Below, in pieces: positions 53,775 through 62,792 of a DNA stretch of 64,000 nt. Every line of letters starts with the position of its first letter. Positions within the stretch are counted from its first letter, which is position 1. The stretch comes from JAGQPD01 sp020426865 (GTDB taxonomy: Bacteria > Planctomycetota > Planctomycetia > Pirellulales > Pirellulaceae). Position numbers and translations under genes: made by a program. The notes under the pieces were generated by a model. It made no database searches. It was given only the letters and a program-made list of their open reading frames with translations, and was not told where the DNA came from. The stretch is from contig JAWKTN010000008.1 of NCBI GenBank assembly GCA_041399065.1, forward strand, positions 186,001-250,000, written 5' to 3'.

Positions 53775-55112
53775 TTGACCGCGACTAGAACTCAGCAACG
53801 ATCGATTTCGACTGAACCTCGATGTCCGCGATCGAAGTGCGAGTGGTACTGTGCGCTAATATGGCTCCTGTTCGCACCTGTTTCCGCTGCTTGGTCGCAG
53901 GCCGAGACTTCTGAGATGGTGGGAGCCGCCATCGAGACGGATCCACGGACGGAAGTTCGAACGGAGATTCATTATCAATTGCCACGTCCAACGCCGTCGT
54001 CGCCATACACACCCCGCCATCGGGTCCAGATAGTGGAACCTGACGGCGAGCGAGTCAGTGTCGTTTCGGGGCAGCGGATGGTTGAGCGACTGCCGGCACC
54101 GCCAGCAGGTGAACCCCTGCCGCCGATTCCACCGATCGATCAAGGTGTGGCGAATATGCCAAGTCCGGCCGAGCCGTCGACACCTATCAGTCGGCAATTG
54201 GAGCCGATATTTGAAAGGATGCTTCAGTCGCCCCGGCACGATTGGCGGATTTGGAAACATTGGGGCCCGAATCGTTGTCTGGACGTTGGCTTGGGCTACG
54301 AGCTTGCGGGTGTGTCACTGTTTGAGATGGACAGTGCAGAAACGATGAATCAGTTTCGATTTCGATTTGCCGCGACTTACAACCACGAGACGCCGGACAT
54401 GGCGGAGTATTTCTGGGCGCGAACGGGCGGACGCGGCCCTGGGTTGGCGGAATCAGGCGTGGATTATCAGGAAGTCCGCTTAATGATGGAGACGGGTGGA
54501 CCGAGGCTATCGGTCCAGACGGAGATTCCGATTCGCATCCTCGATCCAGAAAACAACGACAATACGGCTGGGCTCTCGGATATGACGGTTACGACCAAGA
54601 CGGTCTTGATCCAAGGCGAACGCTTGCAGCTGACGCAAATATTCCGCAATTACTTTAATACAGGCGACGTCCCTAAGGGGTTGGGGACAGGTCACGTATC
54701 GCTGGAGCCGGGACTACTGCTGCGTAGTCGCTTGGGACCTCGGACGACGCTGCACGGGGAGCTGAAATACTGGATTCCGCTAGGTGGCGACCCGACGGTA
54801 TCGGGACAAATCCTGCGCTACGGATTGGGAGTAAGTCGAGTGTGGCGCGAGCACGACGACCACGCCGTTGTCCCGACGCTCGAGTTTGTCGCCTTCAGCG
54901 TGCTCGACGGCCAAAAGACCGTGATCGACAGTTTGGGCAACGCTGTTCGTCTGGATGTCGACGGGGCGACGATTGTGAACATCTACCCGGGGATCTGGTT
55001 CGTATCGGAAAGGCACGGCAAGACCGACCTTGGCCTGGGGACGGGATTCAGTATCACGGACGTGCGGCAATACCAGCAGGTACTCCGATTGGATTTGCGA
55101 TTCCGATTCTAG
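53775..55112 (+). CDS. Outer-membrane beta-barrel protein in the T6SS locus
   Basis: About 445 residues (TTG at 53775; start uncertain because no in-frame ATG precedes the signal). The signal is WYCALIWLLFAPVSAAWSQ, then about 100 proline-rich residues (PRPTPSSPYTPRH, PAPPAGEPLPPIPPIDQG). Residues 150-445 form alternating beta strands as in the MetA/phenol-degradation-type outer membrane barrels: QFRFRFAATYNHETPDM, PRLSVQTEIPIRI, TTLHGELKYWIPLGG and a C-terminal LRLDLRFRF with terminal Phe. It leads the plus-strand T6SS genes, about 200 bases before tssA. It is not a known Tss core protein; an outer-membrane anchor role is inferred from position. Confidence 0.72.
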   Translation: MTATRTQQRSISTEPRCPRSKCEWYCALIWLLFAPVSAAWSQAETSEMVGAAIETDPRTEVRTEIHYQLPRPTPSSPYTPRHRVQIVEPDGERVSVVSGQRMVERLPAPPAGEPLPPIPPIDQGVANMPSPAEPSTPISRQLEPIFERMLQSPRHDWRIWKHWGPNRCLDVGLGYELAGVSLFEMDSAETMNQFRFRFAATYNHETPDMAEYFWARTGGRGPGLAESGVDYQEVRLMMETGGPRLSVQTEIPIRILDPENNDNTAGLSDMTVTTKTVLIQGERLQLTQIFRNYFNTGDVPKGLGTGHVSLEPGLLLRSRLGPRTTLHGELKYWIPLGGDPTVSGQILRYGLGVSRVWREHDDHAVVPTLEFVAFSVLDGQKTVIDSLGNAVRLDVDGATIVNIYPGIWFVSERHGKTDLGLGTGFSITDVRQYQQVLRLDLRFRF

Positions 55113-55310
55113 CAAATCCTCCGCAGGAATCGGTTTGAGGGCGATGCCATACGGCGCAGTCTTCTCTGGACCGGTAAAAACTTTTTCTTTGTTGCGGCTT
55201 CTCTGTCCGACACGTTCCGAATCGTGGGCTATAGTTACTCAAGCTGCAGGTAGTCCCCGCTGGTGCTACTAATCCGTGTCACATTCCGAATCCCACCCCA
55301 AGACGCGAAC

Positions 55311-56390
55311 ATGACGGCAACGCTCGAAGAAATCGACATTGAACCGTATCTATCAGAAATCAGCGCGGACGAACCGTGCGGCGAGGATCTGGAGTACGAC
55401 GGTGAATTTGGCGAGATGGAGCGTGCTGCGACGGCGACAGCCGAGCAACAGTTCGGCGACACGATTATTCCGGGAGAGGGTCCCGATTGGCGCACGGTGC
55501 GGAAGAAGGCCGTTGACTTGATGAAGCGAACGCGTGATTTGCGTGTCGCTGTTTACTACGCTCAATCGACGTTGGCACTGGAAGGCATCCTGGGATTCGC
55601 GAAGGGGGTGGAGTTAGTCCACCAGTTGATCGACAAGTACTGGGACGGCTTACACCCACAGCTGGACCCGGACGACGACAACGACCCGACAATCCGCGTC
55701 AACACCATCGCAACTCTCTGTGATGTTGACGGCACACTTGAATTGCTACGGCGGTCGCCGATCGTCGCGTCGCGGACCGTCGGCAAGTTTTCCTATCGCG
55801 ACTATCTGGTGGCGACAGGCGAGTTGTCCGCAGGTTTGGACGAAGAGTCGCCGCCGGAGATGTCGGTAATCAACGCGGCATTCATGGACGTAGACATTGA
55901 CGACCTGCAAGCAATGGCCAATGCAATTACCGAGTCCATCGCGACGGCCAAGAACATCGAAGACACGGTTACCGACAAAGTAGGCGTCGGCAATGCCACT
56001 AGCCTGGCACCGCTCGTTGAGCTGTTGTCGGAACTATCACGAGTCTACAAGGACCAACTCAATCGCCGCGGCGTGGGGGGCGATGACGTTGACGATTCCA
56101 CGGAGGAGGTGGGAACCGGCCCGGTCGATGGAGACGGTGTACCAGGTGCACGGATCTCTGGCAACATCGCTAGTCGAGAAGACGTAGTGCGGATGTTGGA
56201 CAAGGCTGTGGAATACTACCAGCGGTACGAACCTTCCAGTCCGTTGCCGTTGATCTTGACCCGTGCCAAGCGATTGGCGAATGCGGACTTCCTGGAAATC
56301 ATCCGAGACCTGGCTCCTGAGGGGCTAAGTCAGGCAGAAGCAATCAGAGGGGCCGCGCACAGAGAAGAGGACGGCAGTTCGGATGATTAG
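55311..56390 (+). CDS. tssA: T6SS protein TssA (ImpA family)
   Basis: 359 residues from ATG 55311. The ImpA N-terminal domain is clear: PYLSEISADEPCGEDLEYDG, then DWRTVRKKAVDLMKRTRDLRVA, LALEGILGFAKGVELVHQLI and DKYWDGLHPQLD. The C-terminal part (REDVVRMLDKAVEYYQRYEP, SSPLPLILTRAKRLA, DFLEIIRDLAPEGLSQ) matches the short TssA class. TssA caps and coordinates baseplate and tail sheath growth. It is followed after 113 bases by tssB. Confidence 0.94.
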   Translation: MTATLEEIDIEPYLSEISADEPCGEDLEYDGEFGEMERAATATAEQQFGDTIIPGEGPDWRTVRKKAVDLMKRTRDLRVAVYYAQSTLALEGILGFAKGVELVHQLIDKYWDGLHPQLDPDDDNDPTIRVNTIATLCDVDGTLELLRRSPIVASRTVGKFSYRDYLVATGELSAGLDEESPPEMSVINAAFMDVDIDDLQAMANAITESIATAKNIEDTVTDKVGVGNATSLAPLVELLSELSRVYKDQLNRRGVGGDDVDDSTEEVGTGPVDGDGVPGARISGNIASREDVVRMLDKAVEYYQRYEPSSPLPLILTRAKRLANADFLEIIRDLAPEGLSQAEAIRGAAHREEDGSSDD

Positions 56391-56503
56391 CCACAAGTGA
56401 CAAGTTGTTCGTTGCGTGCTTGGACACGTCAACAGGTTTACTACCGCGTGTAGTTCGTCGTAGGAAGCACTAACGACGCGGACTCTTTCGAAAGGAGATA
56501 TCA

Positions 56504-57034
56504 GTGTCGGAAAGTAGTCAAAAATTCATCGCTCGCAATCGAGCACCTCGTGTTCAGGTGGAATACGATGTTGAAGTCTACGGTGCCGAAAAGAAAGTCC
56601 AATTGCCCTTCGTGATGGGCGTATTGGCCGACTTGTCGGGCAATCCCGCCGAACCGCTGCCAGCCGTTGCCGACCGCAAGGCGTTGGAAATCGACGTCGA
56701 CAATTTCGATAGCCGCCTCAAGTCGATGAAGCCGCGAGTCGCGTTGTCTGTGCCCAATACGTTGACCGGCGAGGGCAACCTCAACGTCGACATCACGTTT
56801 GAAAGCATGGATGATTTTTCGCCGGCAGCCATTGCCAAACGGGTCGATGCGTTGAGCAAGCTGTTGGACGCCCGGACTCAGCTATCCAACCTGCTGACCT
56901 ACATGGACGGCAAGACCGGCGCAGAGGAATTGATCTCCAAGGCCATCAACGATCCGGCATTGCTGCAATCGTTGACTTCCGCTCCCAAACCGGAAGAAGC
57001 CTCTTCGACCACCAGCGACAGCACAGAGGAGTAA
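56504..57034 (+). CDS. tssB: T6SS contractile sheath small subunit TssB
   Basis: 176 residues. The GTG at 56504 follows AAAGGAGA at ideal spacing. Family segments are SQKFIARNRAPRVQVEYDVE, LPFVMGVLADLSG, DVDNFDSRLKSMKPRVA and MDDFSPAAIAKRVDALSKLL. It assembles with TssC into the phage-like contractile sheath in the cytoplasm. It is six bases from tssC. Confidence 0.96.
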   Translation: MSESSQKFIARNRAPRVQVEYDVEVYGAEKKVQLPFVMGVLADLSGNPAEPLPAVADRKALEIDVDNFDSRLKSMKPRVALSVPNTLTGEGNLNVDITFESMDDFSPAAIAKRVDALSKLLDARTQLSNLLTYMDGKTGAEELISKAINDPALLQSLTSAPKPEEASSTTSDSTEE

Positions 57035-57040
57035 ACGCAC

Positions 57041-58537
57041 ATGTCTGAAGCATTGACCGAAGCACAAGGTGCAGTAGGCACCGCGACCCTCGAAGCGGGT
57101 GACTTTTCGCAACTGTTGCGACAGGAATTCAAACCGAAGTCCGATCGGGCGGAAGAAGCTGTCGAACGCGCCGTAAAGACGCTCGCCGAACACGTATTGG
57201 CGGACACCAGCCTGATTTCCGACGATGCAATTCGTTCGATCGAATCGATCATTGCGGCGATCGACAAACGTCTGAGCGATCAGGTGAACTTGATCCTGCA
57301 TCACGAAGAATTTCAAAAACTGGAAAGTGCCTGGCGCGGTCTTCACTATCTCGTCAACAACACTGAAACGGACGAGATGCTCAAGATTCGCGTGCTCAAC
57401 GTCTCGAAAAAGGACCTTGGCAAGACCCTCAAGAAGTTCAAGGGGACGGCGTGGGACCAAAGCCCGATCTTCAAGAAATTCTATGAAGAGGAATACGGTC
57501 AATTTGGTGGCGAACCCTACGGCTGCATCGTAGGCGACTACCATTTCGACCACAGCCCACCGGACGTGGCGTTGCTGACCGAAATGGCTCATATTTCTGC
57601 CGCCAGTCACGCGCCATTCATTACGGGTCTGGCACCGACCACCATGCAAATGGACTCTTGGCAAGAGCTGAGCAATCCGCGTGACCTAACGAAGATCTTC
57701 CAGACGCCGGAATATGCCGCTTGGCGTTCGCTCCGACAATCGGAAGACGCACGTTACGTTGGATTATGCATGCCTCGTTTTCTCTCGCGTCTACCTTACG
57801 GTGCCAAGACCGACCCGGTCGAAGAATTCGCATTTGAGGAGGACACCGAGGGTGCAGATCACAATCGCTACACATGGGCGAATGCCGCCTATGCGATGGC
57901 AGCGAATATCAACCGTTCGTTCAAGCTCTATGGCTGGTGCTCGCAGATTCGTGGCATTGAATCGGGCGGTGCCGTGCAGGGACTGCCGACACACACGTTC
58001 CCAACCGACGATGGTGGCGTGGCGATGAAGTGCCCGACGGAAATCGCGATCAGCGATCGTCGCGAAGCCGAGCTGGCAGCGAATGGCTTCATGCCACTTG
58101 TCCACAAGAAGAACTCGGACTTCGCCGCGTTCATCGGTGCTCAATCACTACATCAACCAGCCGTCTATGACGACCCAGATGCGACAGCGAACGCCAACTT
58201 GGGAGCCCGCCTCCCCTATCTGTTCGCGACCTGCCGCTTCGCACACTACCTGAAGTGTATCGTTCGCGACAAAGTGGGTTCGTTCAAGGAACGATCGGAT
58301 ATGGAAACCTGGCTGAACAACTGGATCGGCCAATACGTTCTGCAGAATCCGGCAACGGCATCGGACGAAGAGAAAGCCCGTCAGCCACTTGCCGGTGCGG
58401 AAGTAACCGTGGAAGAGATCGAAGGAAACCCTGGTTACTATTCGTCGAAGTTCTTCCTCCGCCCGCACTACCAGTTGGAAGGGCTTACCGTATCGCTGCG
58501 GTTGGTCTCCAAATTGCCCTCGGGCAAAGGGGGCTAA
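57041..58537 (+). CDS. tssC: T6SS contractile sheath large subunit TssC
   Basis: 498 residues, standard length. GAGGAG overlaps the end of tssB and gives the start at 57041. SIIAAIDKRLSDQVNLILHH, FQKLESAWRGLHYLV, GVAMKCPTEIAISDRREAEL, GFMPLVHKKNSDFAAFIG and YLKCIVRDKVGSF are classic TssC sequences. It makes most of the sheath. The 123 bases to hcp contain several GC-rich stretches but no terminator with a T run. Confidence 0.97.
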   Translation: MSEALTEAQGAVGTATLEAGDFSQLLRQEFKPKSDRAEEAVERAVKTLAEHVLADTSLISDDAIRSIESIIAAIDKRLSDQVNLILHHEEFQKLESAWRGLHYLVNNTETDEMLKIRVLNVSKKDLGKTLKKFKGTAWDQSPIFKKFYEEEYGQFGGEPYGCIVGDYHFDHSPPDVALLTEMAHISAASHAPFITGLAPTTMQMDSWQELSNPRDLTKIFQTPEYAAWRSLRQSEDARYVGLCMPRFLSRLPYGAKTDPVEEFAFEEDTEGADHNRYTWANAAYAMAANINRSFKLYGWCSQIRGIESGGAVQGLPTHTFPTDDGGVAMKCPTEIAISDRREAELAANGFMPLVHKKNSDFAAFIGAQSLHQPAVYDDPDATANANLGARLPYLFATCRFAHYLKCIVRDKVGSFKERSDMETWLNNWIGQYVLQNPATASDEEKARQPLAGAEVTVEEIEGNPGYYSSKFFLRPHYQLEGLTVSLRLVSKLPSGKGG

Positions 58538-58660
58538 TCGCCCGCTGTACTCTTGTGGCTGCCCCCGTCGCACCATGCCGTGTTTCGGGGCGCGGCCCAT
58601 TCGGCTACTTAATCCCACCATCCGTCAGTACTTTTATTCCGCAATCAAGGAGATTACTCA

Positions 58661-59137
58661 ATGATTCTTTTGAAGTTCGAAAAGGAAATCAAAGGCAGCA
58701 GCACCGTCAAGGGACACGAAAACTGGATCTGCGTCGATTCCTTCAACTTGGGCGTTGGCCGTTCCATCAGCACCAGTGGTGGTGGCAACGATCGCGATAC
58801 CAGCAACCCTTCATTTTCCGAAGTGACGTTCACCAAGTCGACCGATATCGCTTCGTCGGACCTGTTCATTCAAGCGGTCTGCGGAAGCAGCCTTGGCAAA
58901 GCCGAGATTCACTTCGTCCAGACCTCCGGTAACAGCGGTGACCAGGTCTACCTGAAGTACGAATTGGATCAAGCGATCGTCAGCTCCTATTCGATCAGCA
59001 GCAGCGGTGAACGCCCCAGTGAGTCGTTCTCGCTAAACTTCACCAAGATCACCAAGCAGTACGATGCGTTTGACGGCGACAAGAAGAAGACCGGTACGCC
59101 TCGCAAATGGGACCTGATGGCTAATAAGACGTTCTAA
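58661..59137 (+). CDS. hcp: T6SS tube protein Hcp
   Basis: 158 residues from ATG 58661, after AAGGAG. The Hcp fold is evident from HENWICVDSFNLGVGRSI, SEVTFTKSTDIASSDLF, GKAEIHFVQTSGNSGDQVYL and YELDQAIVSSYSISSSGERP with SFSLNFTKI. Hexamers of Hcp stack to form the inner tube that carries effectors. It is followed by its own terminator-like hairpin, which fits its need for higher expression than its neighbours. Confidence 0.97.
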   Translation: MILLKFEKEIKGSSTVKGHENWICVDSFNLGVGRSISTSGGGNDRDTSNPSFSEVTFTKSTDIASSDLFIQAVCGSSLGKAEIHFVQTSGNSGDQVYLKYELDQAIVSSYSISSSGERPSESFSLNFTKITKQYDAFDGDKKKTGTPRKWDLMANKTF

Positions 59138-59174
59138 GCCTCAGTCTCAGCCATCGTGCTGATGTTGAACTCTC

Positions 59175-59232
59175 GAGAGGGCGTGGTCTGAGCGCGTTAT
59201 CGTTGACCGCTTGGGGCACGCCTTCTCTTTTT
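59175..59232 (+). terminator. Terminator or attenuator after hcp
   Basis: GAGAGGGCGTG (59175-59185) pairs with CACGCCTTCTC (59217-59227) with one G-T wobble, followed directly by TTTTT. The loop is about 31 bases. It lies between hcp and tagJ, so it may let some transcription read on into the later T6SS genes. Confidence 0.8.
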
Positions 59233-59260
59233 ATGCTGCTCACTCTCACCGGAAACCGCC

Positions 59261-60178
59261 ATGACCACACTCACGACGAACTTCGCCGACACGCTGGAAC
59301 AGACACTGGAAAACGTCAAGAACCAGGTGCGCAAGCAACCGGCCGATATCAACCACCGTTTGTTCCTATTCCAACTAATGGCAGTTATGGGGCAGTGGTC
59401 GAAAAGCCATACCCAATTGAAGGTGTGTGGCGAGATGGATCCCGCCAATCTCGCGCTGATGCATGTCTACAACGAGGCATTGCAATGCGAAGCGTTTCGT
59501 GCAGAAGTCTTCTCGGGCCATGTTCGGCCGCTGGTGTTCGGAAAACCACAACCGTGGATCGCGTCGCTTTTAGAAGCCTTGCGGCTGGAAGACGCGGGAC
59601 AACACGCGGCAGGACAACGACTGCGCGAATCGGCATTCGACGACGCCAAGCCAACTGCCGGATCCATTACGACCAGGTCGGGCGCGCAGCTCGAATTCAC
59701 TTGGATTTCGGATGCTGATCAACGGCTAGGTCCGGTGCTGGAGGCGATCGTCGGAGGTAAGTACTACTGGGTTGCTTGGGAAAATATTCGTGCCATTGAG
59801 TTGCAAGATGTCACTGACCTGCGAGATCTTGTTTGGCAGCCGGTCTATTTTACCTGGGCCAATGGCGGCCAAAGCCCCGGCTTCATTCCCACTCGATATG
59901 TGGGAACCGAAGCAGCCGCAGACGACGATCTGCGAATGTCGCGGAAAACGATCTGGAAACCAACCGAAGGGGGCGCGTATGCCGGCCTTGGGCAACGCAT
60001 GTTCGCGACCGACGCCGACGACGTAGCTCTCCTGGACGTGGCTCAGATCAGCCTGCGGGTCGAGGGCCAGACGGAAACGGAATCGCACGCGCAACTGCCT
60101 GGCACGAACGACACCCATACTGACACACCCGCGTGTGCCATTAACACGGCATCGTTCAACCTGGCCGCCAAGCTGTGA
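59261..60178 (+). CDS. tagJ: T6SS accessory protein TagJ (ImpE family)
   Basis: 305 residues. KQPADINHRLFLFQLMAVMGQW and QLKVCGEMDPANLALMHVYNEAL form the TPR-like N-terminus with the family's RLFLFQL-type motif. FTWISDADQRLGPVLEAIVGGKYYWVAWENI and DLRDLVWQPVYFTWANGG are typical ImpE/TagJ segments. TagJ binds the sheath protein TssB/TssC and modulates ClpV. Unusually, its end is only ten bases from tssE and 28 bases after the terminator the region restarts, so it probably begins the second transcript of the plus-strand half. Confidence 0.92.
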   Translation: MTTLTTNFADTLEQTLENVKNQVRKQPADINHRLFLFQLMAVMGQWSKSHTQLKVCGEMDPANLALMHVYNEALQCEAFRAEVFSGHVRPLVFGKPQPWIASLLEALRLEDAGQHAAGQRLRESAFDDAKPTAGSITTRSGAQLEFTWISDADQRLGPVLEAIVGGKYYWVAWENIRAIELQDVTDLRDLVWQPVYFTWANGGQSPGFIPTRYVGTEAAADDDLRMSRKTIWKPTEGGAYAGLGQRMFATDADDVALLDVAQISLRVEGQTETESHAQLPGTNDTHTDTPACAINTASFNLAAKL

Positions 60179-60188
60179 GTTGCTTAAC

Positions 60189-60728
60189 ATGGCCGAATTA
60201 ACGTCACAAGAACGACTTCAACCGTCCCTACTCGATCGCCTGACCGACGATCGACCAGACCGTCAGCAGGAATCTCGCGACCAGCGAGTCTTTTCGACGG
60301 AGCGACTACGTTCAAGCGTCCTGCGAGATTTGGCCTGGCTGTTGAATACCGGCAACTTGGCGCAAATGACCAACCTTGAAGCATATCCGGAAGTTGCAAG
60401 TTCGGTACTGAACTATGGCACGCGTGATCTGGCTGGACTGCGTTTGTCGCTCACGAATCAAGAAGAACTCGAGGATGCGATCCGCCAATCGATCATCGAC
60501 TTCGAACCGAGAATTCTGGCCGATAGCGTACGAGTGCGGGCCGTCTTTGACGATCATGAGCAGTCGCACAATACGTTGCAGTTTGAAATCCAAGGCGACC
60601 TTTGGAACCAGCCGTTGCCGCTGCAACTGTATCTCAGCACCGTCCTCGATCTGGAAAGTGGCACGATCGCCGTCCAGGAAGGAACGATTGCCAACAACAA
60701 CAACAAGGGCAACAACCCAAACAACTGA
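60189..60728 (+). CDS. tssE: T6SS baseplate protein TssE (gp25-like)
   Basis: 179 residues from ATG 60189. LQPSLLDRLTDDRPDRQQES is the TssE N-terminal signature. RLRSSVLRDLAWLLNTGNL, NYGTRDLAGLRLS and IRQSIIDFEPRILADSVRV with the acidic EPR patch match gp25 lysozyme-like baseplate proteins (no lytic activity expected). The end is a low-complexity NNNNKGNNPNN tail. It is part of the wedge complex with TssF and TssG, whose genes follow. Confidence 0.95.
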   Translation: MAELTSQERLQPSLLDRLTDDRPDRQQESRDQRVFSTERLRSSVLRDLAWLLNTGNLAQMTNLEAYPEVASSVLNYGTRDLAGLRLSLTNQEELEDAIRQSIIDFEPRILADSVRVRAVFDDHEQSHNTLQFEIQGDLWNQPLPLQLYLSTVLDLESGTIAVQEGTIANNNNKGNNPNN

Positions 60729-60914
60729 TCCACCCGTGTCGCAATCACAACGGTTGCATCGAATGTACCAAAGAGCATGACGCGGCGTTGCCAGTTTGAT
60801 TCCCGTACTTGCAACGGTGCACGCCCAGCGAAAGCTAAAATTTCTCGAAGAAACCTGCGATTCCCTTTGCGCAGGTACGACTCCCACCGACTTGCCCCCA
60901 CCAAGAAGAGTGCC

Positions 60915-62792
60915 ATGGATCCCAGGTTGCTAAACTATTACAACCGAGAGCTTCATCATCTGCGCGAAGTAGGTGGCGAGTTTGCGGCGGAGTTTCCGAA
61001 AATTGCTGGTCGCCTGGGCTTGGATGATTTCGAGTGCGTCGATCCTTACGTAGAACGACTTCTCGAAGGCTTTGCTTTTCTCGCCGCACGTATTCAATTG
61101 AAATTGGACGCGGAGTTTCCGCAATTCACACAACAACTGTTGCAGATGGTCTATCCTCACTATCTGGCTCCCACCCCGTCGATGGCCGTTGTCCAATTTC
61201 AGCCGAATCTTGCGGAAGGTTCGCTCAGCGAAGGCTACACACTGCCACGTCACACGGTGCTTCGAAGTAGAATTGGCAAGGGTGAACAAACGGCATGCGA
61301 GTACCGAACAGCACACGACGTAACGCTTTGGCCGATCGAGATCGTCAATGCAGAGTATTTCACTCGCGATATGGTGTCGATCGACGTCCCCAATGTCCCG
61401 GGTGTCAAGGCCGGCATCCGCATCCGACTGCGGTCCACGGCGGGATTCACTTTTTCGGAACTGAGTTTGAACACATTGACGTTCTACCTGCAGGGGATCG
61501 GCGAACAGCCGATGCATCTTTATGAGCAGTTGTTCGCCAACTCGATTGCCGTCATCGCGCGTCCTGCAGTCAAGACTCCCACGTGGCAACACATCCAGGA
61601 TCCGACCTGCATCAAGCGCGTTGGATTCAATGAGGACGAGGCGATGTTGCCCTACGGAACCCGCTCGTTTCACGGTCACCGCGTTATTGAGGAATACTTT
61701 GCCATTCCACAACGATACATGTTCGTCCGCATCGAGGGCCTTGATGAGGCCGTTCGACAATGCAATCACGACGAGCTGGACCTGATTGTGTTATTCAATC
61801 GCCAAGATCGTTTGATTCAGAACCAAATCGATGCCGACGACTTTGCCCTGTTCTGTTCGCCAGCGGTGAATCTATTTCCCAAGCGGGCCGATCGGATACA
61901 CCTGACACAACACCAGCGTGAATTTCACGTGCTTCCCGACCGGACGCGACCTTTGGACTTTGAAGTGTACGACGTCCTGTCCGCCACCGGATTTGGAACA
62001 GGCAGTGAAAGGGAACAGCCGTTTGCCCCATTCTATGCCACGCGAGACACAACGCGAGACCCGCACGCACAAGCATACTTCCAACTGCAGCGCCAACAGC
62101 GAAAGCAATCGTCCAAGAGCCGTCGACACGGCCCCCGGTCCAGCTACATCGGAAGCGAGACATTCATCTCCTTGGTGGACCGTGACGAGCGGCCGCACCA
62201 TACAACGCTGCGTCAGTTAGCATTGGAAACGCTTTGCACCAACCGCGACCTCCCTTTGATGATGCCGATTGGTACGGGCGGTAGTGACTTCACCATTCAG
62301 GAGAATGCGCCTATCGATTCCGTCATCTGCCTGGCAGGTCCTACACGCCCCCGTCCGTCCCGGGCCGCGACAGATGGCAAGACTTCCTGGCGTCTCATCA
62401 ATCACCTGTCACTAAACTACTTGTCGCTACGGGACCACGACGAGCACCAAGGGGCCGTGGCATTGCGGGCATTGCTGCAACTGTATGGCGACACGAGTGA
62501 GGCAGCGATCCGAAAACAGATCGACGGCGTACAGGCCATTACGGCACTTCCGGTCACCCAGCCCATTCCTACCAACGGGCCGTTGACATTCGGACGGGGG
62601 TTGCGCCTCACGTTGACGATGGACGAAACATCGTTCGAGGGAACTGGCGTCTTCTTGCTTGGAGCAGTGTTGGAAGACTTCTTTGCCAAATACGTCTCGT
62701 TGAATTCATTCACGGAAACTATTGTGCGGTCATCCGATCGCGGGGACATTATACGATGGCCGGCACGAATCGGGCGGCGACATCTGGTCTAG
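60915..62792 (+). CDS. tssF: T6SS baseplate protein TssF
   Basis: 625 residues from ATG 60915. MDPRLLNYYNRELHHLREVG, GEFAAEFPKIAGRLGLD, DPYVERLLEGFAFLAARIQ and LYPHYLAP-type (VYPHYLAPTPSMAVVQF) is the invariant TssF beginning. Later it has TLTFYLQGIG, HRVIEEYFAIPQRYMF and a C-terminal GTGVFLLGAVLEDFFAKYVS. TssF and TssG make the wedge that surrounds VgrG. It overlaps tssG by 37 bases. Confidence 0.97.
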   Translation: MDPRLLNYYNRELHHLREVGGEFAAEFPKIAGRLGLDDFECVDPYVERLLEGFAFLAARIQLKLDAEFPQFTQQLLQMVYPHYLAPTPSMAVVQFQPNLAEGSLSEGYTLPRHTVLRSRIGKGEQTACEYRTAHDVTLWPIEIVNAEYFTRDMVSIDVPNVPGVKAGIRIRLRSTAGFTFSELSLNTLTFYLQGIGEQPMHLYEQLFANSIAVIARPAVKTPTWQHIQDPTCIKRVGFNEDEAMLPYGTRSFHGHRVIEEYFAIPQRYMFVRIEGLDEAVRQCNHDELDLIVLFNRQDRLIQNQIDADDFALFCSPAVNLFPKRADRIHLTQHQREFHVLPDRTRPLDFEVYDVLSATGFGTGSEREQPFAPFYATRDTTRDPHAQAYFQLQRQQRKQSSKSRRHGPRSSYIGSETFISLVDRDERPHHTTLRQLALETLCTNRDLPLMMPIGTGGSDFTIQENAPIDSVICLAGPTRPRPSRAATDGKTSWRLINHLSLNYLSLRDHDEHQGAVALRALLQLYGDTSEAAIRKQIDGVQAITALPVTQPIPTNGPLTFGRGLRLTLTMDETSFEGTGVFLLGAVLEDFFAKYVSLNSFTETIVRSSDRGDIIRWPARIGRRHLV

